Shown here piece by piece: positions 55,926 to 64,000 of a stretch of DNA of 64,000 bases. The position numbers were made by a program, and so were the translations under genes. The stretch is from Patella vulgata (lineage: Eukaryota > Mollusca > Gastropoda > Patellidae), in assembly GCF_932274485.2 (NCBI RefSeq), contig NC_065886.2, positions 34,087,501 through 34,151,500 of the forward strand. Reading direction: 5' to 3'. Position 1 is the first letter of the stretch; each line of letters begins with the position of its first letter. Below the pieces are notes generated by a model, which saw only the letters and a program-made list of their open reading frames with translations, did not search any database and had not been told where the DNA came from.

Positions 55926-56333
55926 CCTTTCGTTCGTTCCTTAAAGTTTAACGTCCGCTTCCACCATGGGTGGCCTACACTACATGAAGATCTGACAAGT
56001 TATAGCGATACGTCACGTCAGGGGTCAAAAGACCGACTTATGACCCTATGACGTCAGACATTTGATTAACCAATCAGCATTGATGTTACTAGTGGATTAC
56101 CCACAGTTCCGTGAAAAACACGCCTAAAGCTCGCCGTAACAGACCGTTTCATTGGCTTATCCCTGACACCATTCAGAACACGAGTTAAATAACAACTCTT
56201 CCAGATCCAAGTGTAGTAAAGACAAGTAAAACGAAATTTTGAACTATAAAAACGAAACAAAATATTATAGGATCTGTGTTTTAACAAGATTGAAAGAGCA
56301 ACGACCGTGCTTGATATCGCAGACAAAAGAAAA

Positions 56334-56420
56334 TGAAATGCAATGGGGTTTAATGTCCTACTGTTCAGACCCGACTGAGCGAATGAAGACGGGCATACGC
56401 CATACATTGTGCAAAGGGCC
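56334..56420 (-). mobile_element. SINE-A 3' fragment
   Basis: GCAATGGGGTTTAATGTCCT, GACTGAGCGAATGAAGACGG and CATACGCCATACATTGTGC. Confidence 0.82.
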
Positions 56421-56778
56421 ACTCATTAATATTTTAAACTGTCAGCGAAACTGTAACGTGCTGCTAATGGCATACACAGAACCCCATATCCCCATATCAA
56501 AAAACGAAGAAGGGCAGGCGATGCGCAGTTGACCAATGAAGATACAAGCCAAGTGTCATGTCGATCGTACATAAATTGCCGGAGCATTAGGATTTTTAAA
56601 CAAAAGCAACAAACAAACAACAATCAGAACGACAACAAACAACAAGAAGTAGAGCTTTGGGAGCAATTTCCGGTACAACTAAAAATATATACTCCGTTAT
56701 TGTTTTCAATATTTCAATATATAGTTTTTTGTCAATTAGAACAATTTATGGAGCCAACATTTTCATATGATTTCAATA

Positions 56779-58720
56779 TTATTTACAGAAACATAATTTA
56801 TGAAGCAAACTCCCATGGACACAATCTGAATCATGTCCATATTTGTTTATTCGGCTAATATCCCCCGCCATTGTGAAGTTTCCAGTTGTTTCGTCGTACC
56901 GGACCGATGCTTCAAATTCTCCTGATCCGGGCATCAGTGATACTGCTACCTGAAAAATATATGTTGAAAGCACACGTTTGGCATTAAATGACACAGTTCT
57001 GTTTATGACGTCATTCAGACTTTGTTTGTACTTCAAAAGTTTATCGTTATTTTGTATGACGTGGACCGATTTCGTACGTCCTAATTTTAATGGCCAACAC
57101 ATGTCTGTAACGTTATTTAACACGAATTGTTGATTTATATATGTTATTAAATAATTGACGCTCATATTATAAAACTGATCATTGTTAGATAATTCTTGTT
57201 GCGACATACAAGTACACCAATGTGGTAATATACCAGCATGGTCACATGATCTAGATACAGGAATTTCTTCAAATAGACTTATCCCCCTTTGTTCAACATC
57301 CACGTCACCTTTGACGTCACCAGTAAAATACAAAATATCCTTTAAAGTTTCGTAAATATCAAATGGTGTCGTCAATCGATTTCGGTTTATTTTTAAATTT
57401 TGTGTTATTTGGGGATATTTTTTATAAAACCATTTTGGAAAAACTAAAAACATCATCGGCAGTCGTTCTTCTAATTTACCGATGTATGTTTCTCGGATCT
57501 CTCCAAATCTCATTCCATGATCACTGAAAAATATCAACACGGTGTTGTTAAGTAGGCCCTGATTGTCAATATCCCTGAACATGTTTGAGTAGGGAGTATC
57601 AGCTGAGGCCGTGTTCGATATTGAATCGTGAGTTAATCGGCTTAGGAAGTTGAAACCAAAATATGGGACTCTGTGATACAATTTCATGAGATCTTTAGTG
57701 TAATTAAGAATCATGTCAGTTTCAAATCGGTCACCAACACAATGATGATCCGACGTCCATACAGAGTTATCCCCCTCTAGGGCCAGAGCAAATGGACGAT
57801 AATAGTGATCGGCTGGTGGAACGCGAAATCCACGCTTAATATAATTAAAGATGCCAAGCCGGGGGTCGTCTTCAGCATACAAAGTAAAATAGCCACTAGA
57901 AGAAAAATTCTTCCAGATGAAATTATATGGATCAAAAGGTTCTCCACTTTTCTGTTCATTCCACGGTAACTCTTCCACCAAACGTCCGGTTGTCATGGGA
58001 ACGATATTAACAAAAGTATTATCAGCTACTTTGTTGTAACCTTGTAATTCTATAGCATCAAGATGACGTAATAGGTAGTCACGTGTTGTAGGCATATTTC
58101 TAACATGATTTAATCTCGAAACAGAATCGACACCAATCATAACAACGTTCAAGGTTTCCCGCGGTTTTTTCTCTTCCTGGTGCTTAGTAAAGCGAGTCTT
58201 TAATTGCTGAAGCCTGATTAGTTGTGGTAAGATAAAGGCGTGGTAATTAGAATATATAACAATGTGTGATTTATCATAACATTTAACACGTATAAACTGT
58301 TCAGTAACCACAATATCCCTATTAAATATCGTACCATTCTGTGTATATTGGTATTTATTGTCATTCTTGTTGCCACGGTTTATACCATGATATTCACAAT
58401 AAGAAAACTGTCCCCGATATTTAGTATTTATCACATCCACGTTTAACCTTAACCTTTGACCTTCTTGAAAGGTCAGTGACGTCACACCCCTACATTTGAT
58501 GAAGTTCTTGTCCTTTACCAAAAATTTAATGGACGAATCGAATGGATCCACATTGGGGATACGACAAACTTCCGTGTCGACCAGAAAATGGGATGAAACT
58601 GTTGAAGAGTGAATTATTCGAGTCTTTATCATTTTAATGGTAGCCATGTATATGGACAAAATGATTAGAAGCATCATCAAAATAACATAGTTCTTCCTCT
58701 TCATTGTTCTTTTAAAAAAA
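56779..58720 (-). CDS. DUF229 family protein, copy 3 (alkaline-phosphatase/sulfatase-fold, single-pass membrane)
   Basis: Coding 58704-56779, 641 aa, one exon. An acceptor (CTACCATTTCAG) lies 16 bp before the ATG, with exon start 58720, so a 5' UTR exon is expected upstream. N-terminal anchor YVILMMLLIILSIYMATI (about 6-23), then IGVDSVSRLNHVRNMPTTRD, DNTFVNIVPMTTGRLVEE, FSDHGMRFGEIRETYIGKLE, TTPFDIYETLKDILYFTGD and HAGILPHWCTCMSQQEL. The motifs fit a metal-dependent hydrolase of the alkaline-phosphatase superfamily exposed to the lumen or outside; substrate unknown. It is very close to copy 2 over its whole length and in both flanks. Copy 1 is more distant at the N-terminal third. Intact. 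Confidence 0.88.
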
Positions 58721-60199
58721 CTGAAATGGTAGAAGAATTAAAGTTACACCAGATTCATTCATACAAATATGGATGTAAGTCATATTAAAAAATGTTTGCG
58801 TATTCGATGACTAAATAGAAGTATGGAAGCATTTGTTATTTCAAATTTTCGCCCCTTCAGAACGCGAAATTCGAAAAGTCGACAGCAAGCCAAAGTGTCG
58901 CTAATATCGTTATGTGTTAAATTCTCAATTTCCACTTTTAAATTTAGGCTATATTTTTGTCAGGTGACTTCTTTTCAACTTTCGCTTTTTAAATGGGGGG
59001 GGGGGTAGTGGGGATAGAGATTACGAGTGGCAGATAATGTTAATGCCTTCCGTAGTCGAATACACTACAAAAAAGAATAGATTGTACGTATCTGTATTCA
59101 TTTATTGTTTATATCAGTCAGGTATATGGTGTGATGACAGTCTGTGTTTGATTGAATTTCTATCAATACAAAAATTATCATTGCTTGGTGCTGGAACAAA
59201 ATACAGCATTTTTGTGTGATTAACACATAAGTTTCACGAATGGATCTGCTGCTTCGTTCGTTATTTTTGAAGACTTGGGAAGTTAAGATTTAATTTGTGT
59301 AATTCGCGACCAGTGTCTAGGGTTTTAGAGATAGTTTTCCCAGATTAATACGAAAATAAATGACCCGTATATTAAGGTTCATATTTTCGAAAGTGGATTA
59401 GTGATAATCACAAATTTAATCTGCGATTGTCAACCTCAGCACAAAAAGGAACGAACTAAAGTTGCACACACGCCCACGGTCACCACCACACATACACAAA
59501 CGCAACTAAGGCATCCACACAACATAATTTACTGTAACCCACATCTACACATAAATGCCATAATGTATCTACCAAAGATAGCCACGTAAAGCGTGGAATA
59601 CGCCAATACAGGAATTTGTCGCAACTGCAGCTTACCCGAAAGGAAAACTTGGCATGTTGAGCAGAACGCAAAGTCGCAGATCGGTTACTATAGATAGGAT
59701 TTATTCTCTCATGACCTCAATGCTTCCCACCTAATTTGAAAGAAATCGATTAAAAACTACACATTCGAACATGTACTACGAACTTGCAATTATTTGTATT
59801 GTTATTAAAATGAGTAATGGGTTTCCGTAACGTCATTCTTCTCTCTATGGTTATGTTTGCTGATTAAATAATATGTTCTGAATTCTACGTGTAAGGTCAC
59901 GTAAAACATTTGACGAGTAATGTCCAAGTTAAGTGATGAGTTAATAGATATTGATTTATTAACGATTAAAACAAAGTATATAATTTCAGCTATGGGTTTT
60001 AAATAATACCTGCTAACCAAAGATACCGCAGGTAAACTTTAAAGTGTAAAACTGAGGGTCGAAGCTAGACGAACGAGGTACCAATATCTGACCATATCGG
60101 CATCTACATACTAACCTGGGATTTGCAGAAATGGGCGTCTGCCGGGGGTCCAGTCCCTCCGTGTGGCCCTGTTGACCACTAGAATGACCTCCAAAATGG
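58721..60199. other. Upstream flank of DUF229 copy 3, no other gene
   Basis: 58850-58890 (TTCGCCCCTTCAGAACGCG) matches the flank of copy 2. A trace near 59390-59430 resembles 43976-44015. No supported open frame. Confidence 0.5.
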
Positions 60200-60990
60200 G
60201 TTAACATTTGAGGTACCTGTCGAACCGATACATAATTGCCCATAACTGACGATTTGGGCCCCTGGAATTGCCCCTAAATATGCACCCCAGAGGGCTTGAA
60301 AAAAGTTTGTATACATACATTCGAGGTACCAGTTGAAAATATTTTTTTTAAATGAAAGAGTATATCCAACTGAGAACGAAATTGCCCATAACAGACGATT
60401 AGACCCTGGGATGGCCCAGGCTGACACCCCAAAGCCGAAGGGGGTCAAAAATGTGGCATACTTATACATTCGAGTACCGGTCAAAACCAATTTTAAATGA
60501 AAGAGTATAACAGAAGATTCCGGTTCTGGGACGGCCCAAACTGATACCCTAAATATGAACACCTGGGGTTTAAAAAAGGTTATATTCATACATTCGAGGT
60601 ACCAGTTGAAACTAACTTTAAATGAAAGAGTTTATACAGCTGAGTACGAAATTGTCCATAACAGACGATTAGATCTCAAACTGACACACAAAAACCGAGG
60701 GTGCCAAAAATGGTTTATACTCATACATTCGAGGTACCGGTAAAAACCAATTTTAAACGAACCAATGTATTCGAGTACATCTCACTGAGTACGAAATGGA
60801 CCATAACAGACGGTTTTGGCCCTGGGACGCCCTAACTGACACCCTAAATATGGACCTCCGGGGCTTAAAAAAATGGTTATATTCATACATTTGAGGTACA
60901 AGTTGAAAATAATTTCAAATGAAAGTGTACAACAACCCACTGAGTACGAAATATTCCCCTCTTAGGGTTGAAAAAAGCTATACTGACAAG
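60200..60990. repeat. Tandem array, ~125-160-bp unit, about 5 copies
   Basis: Unit landmarks: CATACATTCGAGGTACC, AATTTTAAATGAAAGAGT, GAGTACGAAATTG, CCATAACAGACGATTAGA, CCCTGGGACGGCCCAAACTG and ACACCCTAAATATG. GAGGTACC starts recur near 60324, 60475, 60596, 60730 and 60893. The long minus frame at 60179-60589 is a repeat artefact. Confidence 0.88.
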
Positions 60991-61199
60991 TTTTGAAACT
61001 TGTTCTCCTTGATTCGCTTTGAATGTGAATGTAGATAAATGTGCGAGGACTGGCTGACAAGTTCTAAACCTTTCTTTGAAAGACCTGTACAAAGTCGATG
61101 GTTTCCATTTATTTTTCTACATACCCCCCTTCGAGGTGTACACACTGTTGCAAACGATGTTGCAAGGCCTGGATGGCGGTCAGGAAGAAATATTCATGT

Positions 61200-63720
61200 C
61201 GGCCTTTATCTGTGTTGAGGTTAGTCCTTTCAGTTGCAGGTAAATTTGACTAGTTATGTTTATAAATTTTTTTTTTAATCTTGAAGCTTTTAAGGTTCGG
61301 GATGTTACTAGTGACATAACAGCTTATGATTGGGCTTCCGAACTGTAAGACCTGGCCCCACCTGAAAGATATTCCATTCCCTCGTGTAGTCGCTGGAACC
61401 AAAATCGATTTGCTCATCAGACTAAATGCTCTCAAACTACATAGATCCATCACAAAAATCGGAGGACAGATCGATGAACCAGTAGCGGGACTTACTCCCC
61501 TAGGATGGACATGTGTAGGCCCTATTATTGGTTGACAACGAAGTCATGCCAGGAATAATTTCAACTTTGCTATAACCTTCTTTATTCAAGAGACTAGCAG
61601 TGTAGATACGTTGTTGCGAAATATGTGGAAAGTCGAATCGAGGGGGCTTTCTGGTAAATGACAATTTTCGCCATCAAAAAACGCAAGCTGTACAGACTAC
61701 CAAGAATTCCTTGTCTCGAGTAGACAATCGGTATCGTGTGGGAATTCTTTGGAAACCCGGAGAGCCAAATCTCCCGAATAACTATGCAGCAGCAGAGTGT
61801 AGACTACTTAATCCGGAAAAGACCTTATCCAGGCGCCCTTTTGTTGCCGAAGCATATCGTAGAATCATCGACGACCAGACCAAAAAAGAATACATAGCCG
61901 AGGTTGAAGATCCTGCTAATCCTGACTCCTATTTACTACCACACTTCACGGTTGTCCGCTTGGACAAGTCAACGATCAAGGTATGTGTGCCAGGGAAAAT
62001 CGTTGAACGATTACATCAGTCCAGGTCCGAAACTACAAAGACTTATTTGATGTTCTACTCCATTTTCGACCAAATCCTATCGCTCTCGTGGCAGATATTG
62101 CAGAAATGTTTCTGCAAATTGAAATAGAACCTAACGACAGACCATTTCACAGGTTCTTGTGGCGGGATTTTGATGTCCATCAAGATCTATGAATATAATT
62201 GTTAAGTATTTGGAAATTCATCATCACCTTATCTTTCATAACCTGTGACAAGAGAACATTGTCTATTAAACATTGATAAATATCTTATTGGTGCTAATTC
62301 CATTTTGAACTCCATGTATATGTACGGCTTGTTGGATAGTGTGAACGATGCATCCAAAGCTACCCAGTTACGTCGTGAAATATCACCCAAGCTCCTGGAT
62401 GCAGGATTCTTTATTCGAAAATGTTTGAGCAACGACCCCAAGGTATTAGAGGACATTCCAGTTTGTGAGCATCGAGTAAACCAAGGAACCTTTGATGATG
62501 ATTCATTACCATCAGTAAAAACTTGAGGTGTTTTGTGGGAGGCGGATAGTGATTTATTCACATTCCCAAGAACAAAAGCCTGGCGCTGTAACTTTAACAT
62601 AACAACGAATTGTAGCTGCGACTTTATTTGACCCATTAAGCTTTCTGTCGCCCTGTACTATCCGGGCAAAAATCTGTATCAAAAAGACATGGATTCAAGG
62701 CGTTCGTTGGGATAAGGAATTACCTGGTGAATTAATAAAGCCACCGGAGAAATGGTTCCGCGAACTGCCTCAACTAAGTCAAATTTCCAAGGTGCTTGGT
62801 CAAGTGGCATTCGAAGATTACTCGTAATTCGAATCACACTTTTGCAAAGCGTTTGAAATGGCGTACGCAGAGTCTTGTTATTTACGTTGTGAATACGAAG
62901 ATAGTAGCATTGCTGTCGTTTTGATCGTTGCCAAAACGCGTGTAGCGCCATTAAAGGCGATTTCGATTTCTAAATTAGAATTATGTGGCGCTGTCTTAGG
63001 TTTTCGTCTAACTATTACAGTATGTGAAATATTAAACATTTCGAAAGACGAAGTGACATTTTGGTGTGACAGCGCATTTCATATTGGTTTAAGGGCGAAT
63101 CTCGTAGTTATTAAACCATTGTGTCGCATCGAATCGGAGAGATTCACGAAACTTCGGATCCTAGTCAATGGTGGTATTGTCCGATTAAACTTAATGATGC
63201 TGATTTACCAACTCGCGGGATATCTGTAGAAGATCTTATTCGTAGCGATATTTGGTGGTAGGGGCCTAACTTTCTTCACGAAGATTCGTCGTCGTGGCCA
63301 GATCTTCCCATAGTGTTAAGTTCTGTCCAGACCCAAGAAGACGTCCGTAGTCGTTGTTCAAAAACTTTTGTAATCACTCCTGCTGTACATGATTTAGGTA
63401 GACTTGACCTTCTAGATACTCTAAGTGGATTCGTTTATTGAGAATAACTGTTTCGATTTGTTAATAATTGTCGCAAGCCAATAGTCAAGAATTAGTCTTA
63501 GAGGGGCTAGAGAAATCGGAATCATTTTGGTATAGATACGCACAAAGGGAATCATTCAAAGCTCTTCAAAAGAATCATCTAGTTCGTAGTGACTCGTTGT
63601 GTCTTAATCCCTGATTGGATTGGACAAAGTCAAACATTTAGCGCATGACACAAGAAACCCAGTCATATTACCGCCTAAGGATAATACTACTCGTCATATC
63701 GTTAAATCTTTATGAAACTG
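61200..63720 (+). mobile_element. BEL/Pao LTR-retroelement fossil, partial pol
   Basis: In plus order the remnant shows the end of the A17-type protease region (about 61320-61530), the pre-RT and reverse-transcriptase region (about 61700-62530), RNase H (about 62850-63200) and the start of the integrase zinc-binding part (about 63430-63715). No LTR, gag or integrase core is in the window. It is clearly broken, with roughly half a dozen or more interruptions, and a SINE-A sits at or in its right side. Age: old relative to the youngest SINE-A copies. Family assigned from the order and wording of conserved segments. Confidence 0.85.
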
Positions 63721-63732
63721 GGGTTTCGTATG

Positions 63733-63975
63733 TCTGGTCACGGTGGCTTAGTGGGTAAGACGCTAGCTCGCTAGCCTGGAGGTCGGGTGTTCGATCCCTG
63801 CATTGGCCGAGAAAGTTCATCCAGATTTTCCGGCGTGGTTCCCCCTTGTCAGTGATGCAGGACGGAGGGCCTGACAAGGACAGCGGTCTAGTCATTCGGA
63901 TGAGACGAAAAACCGAGGTCCCGTGTACACATTGGCGTGCACGTAAAAGATCCCTTGATAGTTTGAATAGTGAGC
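63733..63975 (+). mobile_element. SINE-A copy at the BEL/Pao fossil, tail lost
   Basis: Head GGTCACGGTGGCTTAGTGGG and GTGTTCGATCCCTGCATTGG; body CAGGACGGAGGGCCTGACAA and GTGCACGTAAAAGATCCCTT. Similarity ends at about 63975; the 3' part is missing. Confidence 0.9.
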
Positions 63976-64000
63976 GCATCGAAAATGGGGCATTCATGGT

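Noticed and set aside
60179-60589. A 136-codon minus frame with internally repetitive sequence
   Set aside because: Produced by the tandem array at 60200-60990, not by a gene.

Overview
The window looks like AT-rich nuclear DNA of a marine mollusc, probably a bivalve. The grounds are small exons with GT/AG introns, very many tRNA-derived SINEs, several pearl-like elements (tandem core repeats, an ACGG-type microsatellite and a terminal palindrome, a family described from bivalves), and animal genes with no bacterial or organellar signature. The species cannot be named from the sequence alone.

Region 1 (1-6000): repeats only (pearl-like element, SINE copies, minisatellites, a small inverted-repeat MITE). 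Region 2 (6087-18113, minus strand, promoter perhaps near 23.1-23.3 kb): one large host gene, the F-box/WD40 ubiquitin-ligase substrate receptor FBXW7. Twelve coding exons with compatible splice phases give about 823 residues. The two most upstream exons encode a ComEA-type helix-hairpin-helix pair, which I do not know from the vertebrate, fly or worm orthologues. Its introns are full of SINEs, nearly all in the sense orientation, plus minisatellites touching splice sites; one of these is built from copies of an exon-intron junction. Region 3 (18.1-31.8 kb): intergenic, with SINEs, palindromic AT-rich repeats and one weak candidate exon (27339-27550, plus).

Region 4 (31.8-58.9 kb): three DUF229 genes (alkaline-phosphatase/sulfatase-fold, single-pass membrane proteins). 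Copy 1 is on plus (31813-33795). Copies 2 (41572-43515) and 3 (56779-58720) are on minus and closely related, with shared flanks, so they come from a segmental duplication later enlarged by unequal transposon insertion. Copy 2 has lost one base near its 5' end. Between them lie a Tc1/mariner element with clear TIRs and TA target site, hAT remnants, foldback elements, two pearl-like arrays in inverted orientation, and a TTAA-flanked piggyBac-like element that keeps only a spliced N-terminal mini-ORF. Region 5 (60.2-64 kb): a ~150-bp tandem array, then a broken BEL/Pao retroelement fossil interrupted by a SINE.

Two SINE families dominate. SINE-A has a tRNA-like head, a body of about 370 bp and an ATTTC-type tail. 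SINE-B has a different tRNA-like head, a body of about 255 bp and a (CT)n tail. They share only a short 3' module with the core GACGTTAAACCCC, which suggests mobilisation by one LINE partner. Exact target-site duplications can be read for several copies.
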